A stretch of 25,760 nucleotides of DNA from Bifidobacterium imperatoris (GCF_002860405.1 NZ_NMWV01000036.1:1-25760), one strand, 5' to 3'. Shown: positions 9,304 through 17,243, numbered from the stretch's first letter. Translations and numbers: made by a program. The notes: generated from the letters alone by a model not told the origin.

Positions 9304-10276
9304 GAATAATGTTGAAACGACGCGGGAAGCGAAGCCATTCCAAGACCTTGCCAAATGGGCCACCAAAGCGCCCGAAGGCGAGACGCTCATCTCCACGGCG
9401 TATAAGGACAAGGTTTCCGAAGACCTGAAGTTCGTGGACAATACGCCCGGCGTGCATAAGCCCGATCCGATTCTGGTGGCGGACCATGTGACCCGCAAAT
9501 TCGGCGGCATGACCGCAGTGGACGTGAATCATTTCGAAATCGAACGCCACGGCATCACCGCGCTGATCGGCCCGAACGGTGCCGGCAAAACCACGTTCTT
9601 CAACCTGATGACCGGCTTCGATACGCCGAACACCGGCGACTGGCGGTTCGACGGGCGAGACATGGCCCATATGCAGCCTGAAAAGGTGGCGCGCATGGGC
9701 ATGGTCCGCACCTTCCAGCTCACCAAAGTCATGAGCCGACTGACCGTGCTCGACAACATGCTGCTCGGTGCCCCCGTGCAGCCTGGCGAAGGCATGTTCC
9801 GTTCGCTGATTCCAGGACTGTGGCGCAAACAAGAGCGGGAAAACATCGAAAAGGCTGAGGCTCTGCTCGAACGATTCTTATTGATTAAGAAGAAGAATGA
9901 CTTCGCCGGATCGCTCTCCGGCGGTCAGCGCAAATTGCTCGAGATGGCGCGTGCTCTGATGCGTGATCCCAAGCTCGTTATGCTCGACGAGCCAATGGCA
10001 GGCGTGAACCCGGCCCTGAAGCAATCATTGCTGGACCACATCATGTCGTTGCGCGAAGAAGGCACCACTGTGCTGTTCGTTGAGCACGACATCAACATGG
10101 TTCGCCATATCGCCGACTGGGTCACCGTTATGGCCGAAGGCAAAATCGTGGCCGAAGGGCAGCCCAAGAGCGTGATGAACGATCCCGCTGTCATCGACGC
10201 TTACCTCGGCGCACATGCCAACATCGACCTCGGTGACGACGCCGTGCTCGACCTCAAAGAAAGCGAGGAGCACTGA
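9296..10276 (+). CDS. livG: LivG-type ABC transporter ATPase
   Basis: This 326-residue ATPase powers the importer on the cytoplasmic face. Walker A GPNGAGKT is at residues 92-99, signature LSGGQ at 207-211 and Walker B LVMLDEP at 227-233, followed by the LivG-type GVNPAL and a switch His in FVEHDINMV. The first 55-60 residues are a charged extension absent from standard LivG (about 255 residues). Several in-frame Met codons are possible, but the ATG at 9296 overlaps the livM stop in the usual operon manner. The stop overlaps the livF ATG (TGATG). Confidence 0.93.
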   Translation: MRENNVETTREAKPFQDLAKWATKAPEGETLISTAYKDKVSEDLKFVDNTPGVHKPDPILVADHVTRKFGGMTAVDVNHFEIERHGITALIGPNGAGKTTFFNLMTGFDTPNTGDWRFDGRDMAHMQPEKVARMGMVRTFQLTKVMSRLTVLDNMLLGAPVQPGEGMFRSLIPGLWRKQERENIEKAEALLERFLLIKKKNDFAGSLSGGQRKLLEMARALMRDPKLVMLDEPMAGVNPALKQSLLDHIMSLREEGTTVLFVEHDINMVRHIADWVTVMAEGKIVAEGQPKSVMNDPAVIDAYLGAHANIDLGDDAVLDLKESEEH

Positions 10277-11085
10277 TGACTGATATCGAAACCGTTACGC
10301 CAGACACCCGCCCGCGCTCAGAAATCCACGTTGGAGAACCGGCCGGCGAGCCACTGCTCGATGCCGTGGATTTAGTCGCCGGCTATCTGCCCGGCGTTAA
10401 CATTCTGAACGGTGCATCACTCACCCTGCACGAAGGCGAAATCGTCGGCATCATCGGCCCCAACGGAGCCGGCAAATCCACATTGCTCAAATCACTGTTC
10501 GGCTTAGTGCACATTCACTCTGGCAAGTTGATTCTCAAAGGCAACGACATCACCAACCTGAGAGCCGACAAACTCGTCTCTCTCGGCGTGGGATTCGTTC
10601 CCCAAACAGAGAACGTCTTCCCCTCCCTGACCATCGCCGAAAATCTGCACATGGGCGCCTACCAAGCCCCCAAAAAGTTCAGCGAACGATTCGACTACGT
10701 CTGCTCCATCTTCCCCAAGCTGGCGCAGCGCAAAGACCAGCTCGCCGGCTCGCTTTCCGGCGGCGAGAGGCAGATGGTCGCCATGGCCCGCGCCCTCATG
10801 ATGAACCCGTCTGTGCTGCTACTCGACGAGCCCTCAGCTGGACTCTCCCCAATGCTCCAAGATGAGACCTTCATCCGCGTCCGCCAAGTCAACAAAGCCG
10901 GCGTCTCCGTCATCATCGTCGAGCAGAACGCTCGCCGCTGCCTGCAAATCTGCGACCGCGGCTACGTTCTTGATCAAGGCCGCAACGCCTACTCCGGCCG
11001 CGGCCGCGATCTGCTGGAAGACCCAAAGGTGATATCGCTGTATCTGGGCAACCTGGAAGAAGAAGTACAAGAAGAAAACAGATGA
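10276..11085 (+). CDS. livF: LivF-type ABC transporter ATPase
   Basis: This 269-residue second ATPase of the importer has Walker A GPNGAGKS at residues 61-68, signature LSGGE at 160-164 and Walker B LLLDEP at 181-186, with the LivF-typical FVPQTENVFPSLTIAENL segment. About 25 residues precede the family core. Its ATG shares a base with the livG TGA, indicating coupling. It is the last gene of the livHMGF block; the binding protein gene follows only after 433 nt. Confidence 0.94.
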   Translation: MTDIETVTPDTRPRSEIHVGEPAGEPLLDAVDLVAGYLPGVNILNGASLTLHEGEIVGIIGPNGAGKSTLLKSLFGLVHIHSGKLILKGNDITNLRADKLVSLGVGFVPQTENVFPSLTIAENLHMGAYQAPKKFSERFDYVCSIFPKLAQRKDQLAGSLSGGERQMVAMARALMMNPSVLLLDEPSAGLSPMLQDETFIRVRQVNKAGVSVIIVEQNARRCLQICDRGYVLDQGRNAYSGRGRDLLEDPKVISLYLGNLEEEVQEENR

Positions 11086-11518
11086 CGGAGCGTATACGCC
11101 CTTTCCTCAGCACTCGACGTGCTTAAGCACGCCTTCGGCTTCGGACGGGCGTCTCCGCACGCGTCATCTGCCTTCTTGCAGAAGGTCTTTTCGGCTCCCT
11201 CTGACGAGGGAGCTGGCTCGCGTAAGCGAGACTGAGGGAGAGATCAACCTTGGCGCAAGCATGCCCAAAATCACCCTCAAAACCGCATGTTTCCAACAGT
11301 TTTCGGGCTTCATCAGCTGGTTACATGCGAACAATCTGCACGAAGCAACCAGCGCTTAGGCTCAGCCACAAGATTCGAGAGCAAGAGGTTACACGCTATC
11401 TGATTCTGCTCATCAATAACAACAACAAATCACTGTGCAGCAGCAGATCGCATCTCTCACCAATCTCAATCGAAAAAAACCACTGCCCGAAAGGGAATAG
11501 AGAGGATAGGTGGCTTTT
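11086..11518. other. Intergenic region livF-livK: hairpins, one repeat element and livK leader
   Basis: The stretch holds a perfect 14-bp palindrome CGTGCTTAAGCACG (11118-11131) that may act in termination although no T tract follows, a GGCTCCC...GAGGG extragenic element (11193-11240), and two inverted repeats: CGCATGT (11284-11290) with ACATGCG (11323-11329), and GCTGGTT (11316-11322) with AACCAGC (11347-11353). The last two lie side by side and interleave. The ribosome-binding region AGAGGATAGG (11501-11510) precedes livK. No convincing gene is present. Confidence 0.6.
11193..11240 (+). repeat. GGCTCCC...GAGGGAG extragenic repeat, copy A
   Basis: The element has a stem GGCTCCCTC / GAGGGAGC, then a second stem GCTCGCG-TAA-GCGAG, then ACTGAGGGAG, which can pair back with the first arm. 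The same layout occurs at 23529-23575, 25556-25601 and 25632-25677. Confidence 0.75.
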
Positions 11519-12790
11519 ATGAACAAGAACATCAAGAAAACGTCGATGGCAATCATCGCAGCTACAGCAGCTGCAGTCATGGCGCTCGCCGGCTGCGGTT
11601 CAAGCGGCTCAACATCCGGCGATTCCAGCGCCTCCGCCAAGAAGACCGACACTTTCGTGCTGGGCGGACTGTGGCCTGAAACCGGTTCCCTAGCCTACCT
11701 GGCGCCTCCTGAGCTCGCCGCCGAAAAGCTTGCAGTCTCCGACATTAACGCCGCCGGCGGTGTACTCGGCAAAGACGTCACCACCGTGGACGCTGATACT
11801 TCCGACGCTGATCACGCCGATCAGAACTCGTCCGCAACCCAATCCGTGATGAGCAAGAACCCGTCGTTCGTGATTGGCCCGGCCTCCAGCTCCGTGGTGA
11901 AGAACGTGTACAAGACCATCACATCCGCCAACGTGCCGATGCTCTCCATGGGCGCCACCAGCTCCGACTTCTCCGGCCTGAGCCCATACTTCTTCCGCAC
12001 TGTGCCGCCGGATTCCGTGCAGGGTGCGGTTCTTGGCCAGGTTATCGCGCAGGATGGCGTCAAGAACCTTGCGGTTGCAGTCTTTAACGATGAATACGGC
12101 ACCGGTTTGCGTGACACCATCGTCAAAACCGTTGAAGGTGCTGGCGTGAACGTGGTGTATGGCGCCAACGACGCCTTCGATCCGACTGAAACGAACTTCT
12201 CCTCGATCGTCACCGCAATCAAGGCTTCCAACCCGGACGCGATCGCCATCGTGGCCTTCGACCAGACCAAGGCATTGGTCAAGGAGCTCGCTTCCCAAGG
12301 CGTTGACACCCACAAGCTTTACTTCGTTGATGGCAACACCGCCGACTATTCCAAGGATCTCGACGCCGGTTTGCTGGAAGGTGCCAAGGGCACTATCCCA
12401 GGCGTGATGGCATCCGATGACTTCCAGGCGAAGCTCGTCAAGGCGTACGGCAAGGATATTTCCACCTTCACCTATGGCGCTGAAACCTACGATGGCATCA
12501 TCCTCGCGGCGCTTGCCGCACAGAAGGGCGGTTCCGCAGACGGCGTGACCATTCAGAAGAACATGGCCGCAGTCTCCGGCGCAAACGGCGGCACCGAATG
12601 CACCACGTACAAGGATTGCCTCGCCGCGCTGAAGTCCGGCAAGGAAATCAAGTACAAGGGTCTGACCGGCATCGGCCCGTTCAACAAGAACAATGATCCG
12701 AGCTCCGCAAACATTGGCGTCTACGTGTTCGACGGCAGCAATGTTCCGAAGTTCGACCACACGCAGGAAGGAAAGGTTCCGACCGCCTGA
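11519..12790 (+). CDS. livK: LivK-type branched-chain amino-acid-binding lipoprotein
   Basis: This 423-residue extracellular solute-binding protein belongs to the type I periplasmic-binding (Peripla_BP_6) family. A lipoprotein signal ends LALAGC-like (MALAGC), with lipidated Cys26 followed by a Ser/Gly linker. The mature part begins DTFVLGGLWPETGSLAYL, the usual HAAT receptor opening, and FVIGPASSSVV and AVFNDEYGTGLRDT are ligand-fold landmarks. I prefer the ATG at 11519 over the in-frame GTG at 11510 because the GTG lies within the Shine-Dalgarno region (AGAGGATAGGTGG). It should deliver substrate to LivHM. It is transcribed separately, after a hairpin-rich gap, and ends in a strong terminator. 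Confidence 0.95.
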   Translation: MNKNIKKTSMAIIAATAAAVMALAGCGSSGSTSGDSSASAKKTDTFVLGGLWPETGSLAYLAPPELAAEKLAVSDINAAGGVLGKDVTTVDADTSDADHADQNSSATQSVMSKNPSFVIGPASSSVVKNVYKTITSANVPMLSMGATSSDFSGLSPYFFRTVPPDSVQGAVLGQVIAQDGVKNLAVAVFNDEYGTGLRDTIVKTVEGAGVNVVYGANDAFDPTETNFSSIVTAIKASNPDAIAIVAFDQTKALVKELASQGVDTHKLYFVDGNTADYSKDLDAGLLEGAKGTIPGVMASDDFQAKLVKAYGKDISTFTYGAETYDGIILAALAAQKGGSADGVTIQKNMAAVSGANGGTECTTYKDCLAALKSGKEIKYKGLTGIGPFNKNNDPSSANIGVYVFDGSNVPKFDHTQEGKVPTA

Positions 12791-12852
12791 TCGTTGCGCT
12801 GATTGTTGAACTGATTCCCGGTTTGAATTAGCTGTTTTGCCGGCAGCATGCT

Positions 12853-12882
12853 AGGCCTCCGCACGTTTGCGGAGGCCTTTTC
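12853..12882 (+). terminator. livK terminator
   Basis: An 11-bp perfect stem, AGGCCTCCGCA (12853-12863) with TGCGGAGGCCT (12868-12878), closes a CGTT loop and is followed by TTTTCG. Confidence 0.93.
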
Positions 12883-12931
12883 GTATGTTGCGGGATATGT
12901 TGCGGGGCTGCAGTGTTGCGAGGTGCCTCAG

Positions 12932-13129
12932 AGCTGCATTCCCCGAATTGCGACGCTGATGGGGCTGTGCGGTGCCGCATTCCGGTGATTGCGTCGCAAA
13001 GTGGGTTCTTTGGCGCTGCATTCCCCGAACTGCGTCGCTCAGGAGGCTGGAATGGCCCGTTTCACGTCGCATTTTCCGGAATGTGTTGCGGGACGGCTGG
13101 TTTTGCGGCGCATTTTCCGGAATGCGGCA
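12932..13129. repeat. Palindromic repeat array 1 (5 units) before scrP
   Basis: Five imperfect palindromes of about 24 bp start near 12932, 12974, 13014, 13064 and 13106, 40-50 bp apart. Two subtypes occur: GCATTCCGGTGATTGCGTCG-like (the first three) and CGCATTTTCCGGAATGCGGC-like (the last two). Spacers are G/T-rich. The second unit extends into GCGTCGCAAAG exactly as in the fba terminator. The array ends 31 bp before the first scrP operator. No coding sense; the short frames read through it are repeat translations. Confidence 0.88.
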
Positions 13130-13160
13130 GGAAGGGGCGGTTAGAGGGGAGAGATAGCGA

Positions 13161-13178
13161 TGTCGAACCGGTTCGACA
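13161..13178. promoter_or_regulatory. Distal ScrR-type operator of scrP
   Basis: TGTCGAACCGGTTCGACA is a perfect 18-bp palindrome with the CG-centred core typical of LacI-family sites. The same core recurs at 13216, 17244 and 17301. Binding by the LacI regulator at 22421 is inferred from co-location. Confidence 0.85.
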
Positions 13179-13189
13179 CTCCGAGTGAA

Positions 13190-13219
13190 TTGCCATCCGG
13201 TTTGTTGCGACGATAGTAT
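13190..13219 (+). promoter_or_regulatory. Putative scrP promoter between the two operators
   Basis: TTGCCA (13190-13195) and TAGTAT (13214-13219) are 18 bp apart. The -10 overlaps the left edge of the proximal operator, so a bound repressor would occlude RNA polymerase. Transcription would begin near 13226, leaving a leader of about 140 nt. Confidence 0.6.
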
Positions 13220-13235
13220 CGAACCGGTTCGATAC
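13216..13235. promoter_or_regulatory. Proximal ScrR-type operator of scrP
   Basis: GTATCGAACCGGTTCGATAC is a perfect 20-bp palindrome centred 56 bp from the distal operator and overlapping the putative -10. The paired arrangement suggests cooperative or looped repression. Confidence 0.87.
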
Positions 13236-13268
13236 AAAAGGCGCGAGCACCGAACAAAGCCTGAGCCC

Positions 13269-13329
13269 AGGTGAGACACAATCTCGTAGGGCAACGGTTT
13301 CGCAGACTCAGCGGTACAGAGTCTCACCT
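13269..13329 (+). promoter_or_regulatory. Inverted repeat in the scrP 5' leader
   Basis: AGGTGAGAC (13269-13277) is perfectly complementary to GTCTCACCT (13321-13329) and would close a 43-nt loop in the untranslated leader, 38 nt before the start codon. It leaves the Shine-Dalgarno sequence (CAGGAG, 13357-13362) free. Function unknown; it could stabilise the mRNA or take part in regulation. Confidence 0.45.
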
Positions 13330-13367
13330 GTTCGGCGCATAGCCCCCGACACAACACAGGAGTTGCA

Positions 13368-14894
13368 GTGAAGAACAAAGTCCAACTCATTACTTACGCA
13401 GATCGTCTCGGCGACGGCACTATCGCCAGCATGACCGACATTCTGCGCACGCGCTTCAGCGGTATCTACGATGGTGTGCACATCCTGCCTTTCTTCACCC
13501 CGTTCGATGGAGCGGACGCTGGCTTCGATCCCATCGACCACACCAAAGTCGATTCACGCCTCGGCTCTTGGGATGACGTTGCCGAGCTTTCCAAAACCCA
13601 CAACATCATGGTTGATGCCATCGTGAACCACATGAGCTGGGAATCCGCCCAGTTCCAGGACGTGCTCAAGAACGGCGAGGAATCCGAGTATTATCCGATG
13701 TTCCTCACCATGAGCTCCGTATTCCCGAACGGCGCCACCGAAGAAGACCTGGCTGGCATCTACCGCCCGCGCCCGGGTCTGCCGTTCACCCACTACAAGT
13801 TCGCTGGCAAGACCCGCCTGGTGTGGGTCAGCTTCACCCCGCAGCAAGTGGATATTGATACCGACTCCGACAAGGGTTGGGAATACCTGATGTCCATCTT
13901 CGACCAGATGGCCGCCAGCCACGTAAGCTACATCCGCCTTGACGCAGTCGGCTATGGTGCCAAGGAAGCCGGCACCAGCTGCTTCATGACGCCCAAGACC
14001 TTCAAGCTCATCTCCCGCCTGCGCGAAGAAGGCGTCAAGCGCGGCCTCGAAATCCTGATTGAGGTGCATAGCTACTACAAGAAGCAGGTGGAAATCGCTT
14101 CTAAGGTGGATCGCGTCTATGATTTCGCGCTGCCGCCGCTGCTCCTGCACTCGCTGTTCACCGGTCATGTTGAGCCGGTTGCACACTGGACTGAAATCCG
14201 CCCGAACAACGCCGTCACCGTGCTCGATACACACGACGGCATCGGCGTGATCGACATCGGTTCCGACCAGCTCGACCGCAGCCTCAAGGGTCTCGTGCCG
14301 GATGAGGACGTGGACAATCTGGTCAACACCATCCACGCCAATACGCACGGCGAATCTCAGGCTGCCACCGGTGCTGCTGCATCCAACTTGGATCTGTACC
14401 AGGTCAACAGCACGTACTATTCCGCGCTCGGTTGCAACGATCAGCACTACATTGCCGCTCGCGCCGTGCAATTCTTCCTGCCGGGTGTGCCGCAGGTGTA
14501 CTACGTGGGCGCGCTCGCTGGCAAGAATGATATGGAACTGCTGTGCAAGACCAACAATGGCCGCGATATCAATCGCCACTATTACTCCACTGCTGAAATT
14601 GACGAGAACCTCGCTCGCCCGGTAGTCAAGGCGCTGAACGCTCTGGCTAAGTTCCGCAATGAACTGCCTGCATTCGATGGCGAGTTTAGCTATGAGGTTG
14701 ATGGTGATACGTCCATTACCTTCCGCTGGGCGGCTGCCGATGGCAAGACCAGCGCTGCGCTGACATTCGAGCCCGGTCGCGGACTTGGGGTTGATAATAC
14801 AGAGCCGGTCGCAAGCCTGACTTGGACGGATGCTGCGGGCGATCATGAAACCGCCGATTTGCTCAACAATCCGCCAGTGGTGAGCCTCGACTGA
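13368..14894 (+). CDS. scrP: Sucrose phosphorylase (GH13)
   Basis: This 508-residue cytosolic enzyme converts sucrose and phosphate into alpha-glucose 1-phosphate and fructose, saving ATP and feeding the bifid shunt. Catalytic residues sit where they do in bifidobacterial enzymes: nucleophile D192 (YIRLDAVGYG), acid/base E232 (IEVHSYY) and D290 (VLDTHDGIGV). The N-terminus MKNKVQLITYADRLGDGTI is characteristic. The start codon is GTG (13368), 5 nt after CAGGAG. Regulation is likely by the LacI-type repressor through the two operators upstream. It is monocistronic here: no terminator of the classic kind follows, but palindromic repeat array 2 begins 46 nt downstream. Confidence 0.98.
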   Translation: MKNKVQLITYADRLGDGTIASMTDILRTRFSGIYDGVHILPFFTPFDGADAGFDPIDHTKVDSRLGSWDDVAELSKTHNIMVDAIVNHMSWESAQFQDVLKNGEESEYYPMFLTMSSVFPNGATEEDLAGIYRPRPGLPFTHYKFAGKTRLVWVSFTPQQVDIDTDSDKGWEYLMSIFDQMAASHVSYIRLDAVGYGAKEAGTSCFMTPKTFKLISRLREEGVKRGLEILIEVHSYYKKQVEIASKVDRVYDFALPPLLLHSLFTGHVEPVAHWTEIRPNNAVTVLDTHDGIGVIDIGSDQLDRSLKGLVPDEDVDNLVNTIHANTHGESQAATGAAASNLDLYQVNSTYYSALGCNDQHYIAARAVQFFLPGVPQVYYVGALAGKNDMELLCKTNNGRDINRHYYSTAEIDENLARPVVKALNALAKFRNELPAFDGEFSYEVDGDTSITFRWAAADGKTSAALTFEPGRGLGVDNTEPVASLTWTDAAGDHETADLLNNPPVVSLD

Positions 14895-14940
14895 TTTCAT
14901 GATGTGTGGGGTGCGCTGTGCTCATCATGCTTCGAGCACA

Positions 14941-15374
14941 GCGCATTCCCCGGAATGTAGCGTTGCGCGGTCTCTCTTGCGCTGCATTCCTGTAATTGCG
15001 TCGCAAAGAGTGCGTTCCACGGTAGGTTTCACGACGCAATTCCGGGAAAGTGGCGCTGGACGGGGTGTCTCGCGACGCATTTCCCGGAATGTGCTGCGAT
15101 CGGTATGTTCCAGGTATGTTCTGCGCCTTATTCCGGGAAATGCGTCGGTGGGAAGGCCTGAATGCTTGATTTCGCGCCGCATTTCGAGGAATGTGGCGCC
15201 AGAGAGTCCGTTTTGCAGCGCATTCCCCGGAATGTGGTGCAGGGGGCTCACTTGGCGTCGCATTTCCCGGAATGCGGCGGAAAAAAGAACCGCCGTGCAC
15301 CATTCCGGAACGCATTCCCGTGATTACGTCGCTTGGTGGAACGCGTTGCGTGGCGCAATCCCGGGAATGAGGCA
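14941..15374. repeat. Palindromic repeat array 2 (10 units) after scrP
   Basis: Units start near 14941, 14981, 15031, 15071, 15121, 15174, 15214, 15255, 15309 and 15352, with centres 40-53 bp apart. Most are CGCATTTCCCGGAATGYGGC-like; those at 14981 and 15309 are the GTGATTGCGTCGC-like subtype. Spacers are mostly unique, but the block 14981-15098 (including the spacer GGTAGGTTTCA) is repeated in array 3. Open frames on both strands are translations of the repeat (PGNA, RNA, FPEMRR motifs) and are not called as genes. Confidence 0.88.
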
Positions 15375-15402
15375 CTGCATAAACCGCTACCGTCCGACCG
15401 CA

Positions 15403-15458
15403 ACTTATCCACATTTGTTGTGCTTAACACGCGAATAATCGGCATTATGTGGATAAGT
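15403..15458. repeat. Inverted repeat carrying two perfect DnaA boxes
   Basis: ACTTATCCACAT (15403-15414) and ATGTGGATAAGT (15447-15458) are perfect 12-bp inverted repeats. Each contains the canonical DnaA box TTATCCACA (15405-15413 plus strand, 15448-15456 minus strand). The 32-bp interior is AT-leaning. Whether DnaA binds here is unknown; a chance hairpin is possible. Confidence 0.7.
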
Positions 15459-15469
15459 CGGCCACCGAC

Positions 15470-15493
15470 TGCGCAAATCATCACATTTGCGCA
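15470..15493. repeat. Second inverted repeat upstream of the nuclease-like gene
   Basis: TGCGCAAAT (15470-15478) and ATTTGCGCA (15485-15493) form a perfect 9-bp inverted repeat with a 6-nt centre, 12 bp after the DnaA-box repeat. It could be a protein-binding site or hairpin in the promoter region of the following gene. Confidence 0.6.
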
Positions 15494-15609
15494 CAAAAAT
15501 AAGCTCTTAAATCCATCAGGTTCGGCCAGCTATACACACAACCGAAAGCTAGAACCACATAGGTCGTTTTCCTTCAATTGTTGGGCGGAAATCAGTTACG
15601 CTCGCATCC

Positions 15610-16608
15610 ATGAATAAGCATCCGCGAACTGAAAGACTCCTTGCTTGGGCTGAGCAGCGGCACATGTGCGTCTGGCCGCTTGACCGAGCTGACTATCACC
15701 CTCTGCAGCGCCGTGTGCAGTCAGGCGAGCTTGTCATGCCATTCCCGCGATTCTACATTCGCACTGCTCTGTGGGAGCGACTGCCGTACGCCGAACGGAT
15801 TATGTATGTGCTGCGAACTGCAAGCGCGAAAGATCGCGAATTGACGGTTTGTGGCATTTCGGCGGCGGCAGCTTTGGGCTACACTTCCACTTACTATCAG
15901 CAACGCTACATTCATACGGTTGCGCGCAAACAGTCTGAAGCGGGCCGGCATGGGCAGTATATTGCGCACTATATTCCTAATGCGGAGAGCATTATGTCCA
16001 ATGGTGTACGCACGACCAATCCCATGCGCACCATGTTCGATTGTGCAAGATCACTGGATTTTTCGACTGGGATGACAATCTGCACTATGGGCTTGCGGCT
16101 GACTGGCAGCACGGTGCACAGTTTGCAGTCATACTGTGCCGATATGAAGAAGAAGCGTGGATTGCCGCGCGCTCGGTATGTTGCGCAAAATGTTGACCCC
16201 GCCTGCACGAATGGCGGAGAGGCAATTGCCTATGCGGCCGGGCTCGAGCTGGGTTTCGCTAAGCCGGAATGCCAGAGGAAATTTATCAATCCGATTGATG
16301 GGAATCCGATTTTTGTTGACTTTACTTGGACGCTAGAGGACGGGTCTCTTGTTGTCGGCGAATTGGATGGTCGAGAGAAATACGAGAATCCTGCAATGAC
16401 GGGAGGTTCTGATGCGGTCGCTGTTACTTTGCGAGAGAAGGAGAGGGAGTCTGGAATTACGCTGAGGGGGATACCTGTAGTGCGTTTTCAGATGTCGCAT
16501 GTGCGCAACCGACTGCAACTGGAACAGCGGCTTCTCGCCGCGGGTGTGCCGCAGCCTAACAAAGGTATGCCGACGCCGTTCACTGGTTTTGTTTGTAACG
16601 AATATTGA
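15610..16608 (+). CDS. DUF559/AbiEi-like protein with PD-(D/E)XK-type nuclease motif
   Basis: This 332-residue cytosolic protein has no signal peptide. The C-terminal part matches the pattern of Vsr-like/DUF559 nuclease folds: GGEAIAYAAGLELGF (E204), FVDFTW (D237), GELDGREKY (E251, D253, K257), RGIPVVRF. The N-terminal part (about 1-150: LLAWAEQRHMCVWPLDRADYHPLQRRVQSGEL, then FYIRTALWERLP and SAAAALGY) resembles the AbiEi-type antitoxin/regulator fold often found with this C-terminus in actinobacteria. No toxin partner is adjacent. Base composition is lower in GC than the neighbouring sugar genes, suggesting transfer. The Shine-Dalgarno sequence is weak. It is enclosed by palindromic arrays 2 and 3. 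Function is unknown; nuclease activity is inferred. Confidence 0.75.
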   Translation: MNKHPRTERLLAWAEQRHMCVWPLDRADYHPLQRRVQSGELVMPFPRFYIRTALWERLPYAERIMYVLRTASAKDRELTVCGISAAAALGYTSTYYQQRYIHTVARKQSEAGRHGQYIAHYIPNAESIMSNGVRTTNPMRTMFDCARSLDFSTGMTICTMGLRLTGSTVHSLQSYCADMKKKRGLPRARYVAQNVDPACTNGGEAIAYAAGLELGFAKPECQRKFINPIDGNPIFVDFTWTLEDGSLVVGELDGREKYENPAMTGGSDAVAVTLREKERESGITLRGIPVVRFQMSHVRNRLQLEQRLLAAGVPQPNKGMPTPFTGFVCNEY

Positions 16609-16631
16609 TGAGTTGATGCTCGCTATGCTGT

Positions 16632-17195
16632 GCTGCATTCCGGGAAATGCGCCACAGCGGGCATTTTTGCATTTTTCGCTGCGCGACGCATTTCGGGGAA
16701 TGTAGTACGAATGCGGCAGTTCTGCGCTGTATTCCTGTGATTGCGTCGCGTGGGGTGTATTTCACGGTAGGTTTCACGTCGCATTTCGGGGAATGTAGCG
16801 TTGGACGGGGTGCTCTGCGGCGCATTTCAGGGAATGTAGTGAGGATGGTGTCGTTCTGCGCTGCATTCCGGTGATTGCGTCGCTGAGAAGGTCGGGGTGG
16901 CTCGTTTTGCGATGCATTCCCCAAATTGCGTCGCCATGGGGTGTGCTGTGCGTCGCATTTCCGGGAATGTGCCGGTGAGAGGGGTGGGGTGGCCTGTTTT
17001 GTGATGCATTCTGCGGAATGCGTCGTGAGTGGGCCTTCTGTGCCGCATTCCTGTGATTGCGTCGCGGGTATGGCCGTTTTGTGCTGCATTCCGGGTATTG
17101 CGTCGTAAGGGGTGGGTTTCACGGTAGGTTTCACGTCGCATTTCCGGGAATGCGGCGTTGGGAGGGGTGTTTTGCGGCGCATTCCGGGGAATGCG
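16632..17195. repeat. Palindromic repeat array 3 (13 units) before scrT
   Basis: Units start near 16632, 16683, 16726, 16777, 16817, 16860, 16911, 16951, 17003, 17042, 17083, 17134 and 17174, with spacings of 36-55 bp. Both subtypes alternate: GCATTCCGGTGATTGCGTCG at 16862, CGTCGCATTTCCGGGAATGC at 17134. Within it, the blocks 16726-16839 and 17083-17195 are repeats of each other and of 14981-15098, including spacer sequence CACGGTAGGTTTCACG. The array begins 24 nt after the nuclease-like gene and ends 48 bp before the first scrT operator. Confidence 0.88.
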
Positions 17196-17243
17196 TGAGG
17201 GGTTTGTGAGTGGCTATGGGAGAGCTGTGTGGGTGTTCATGTC

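Noticed and set aside
11690..12760. 356-codon minus-strand frame opposite livK
   Set aside because: Antisense shadow of a clear lipoprotein gene.
14863..15438. Open frames of 179-183 codons on both strands after scrP (and similar ones at 16580-17182)
   Set aside because: They translate the palindromic repeats and show periodic PGNA/RNA/FPEMRR peptides on both strands, with no Shine-Dalgarno sequence.
15610..16608. AbiE-type toxin-antitoxin pair
   Set aside because: Only the AbiEi-like/nuclease-like protein is present; no AbiEii nucleotidyltransferase gene is adjacent, only repeat arrays.
12932..17195. CRISPR array
   Set aside because: Repeats are divergent in sequence and of two subtypes, spacers are short and partly shared, and no cas genes are present.
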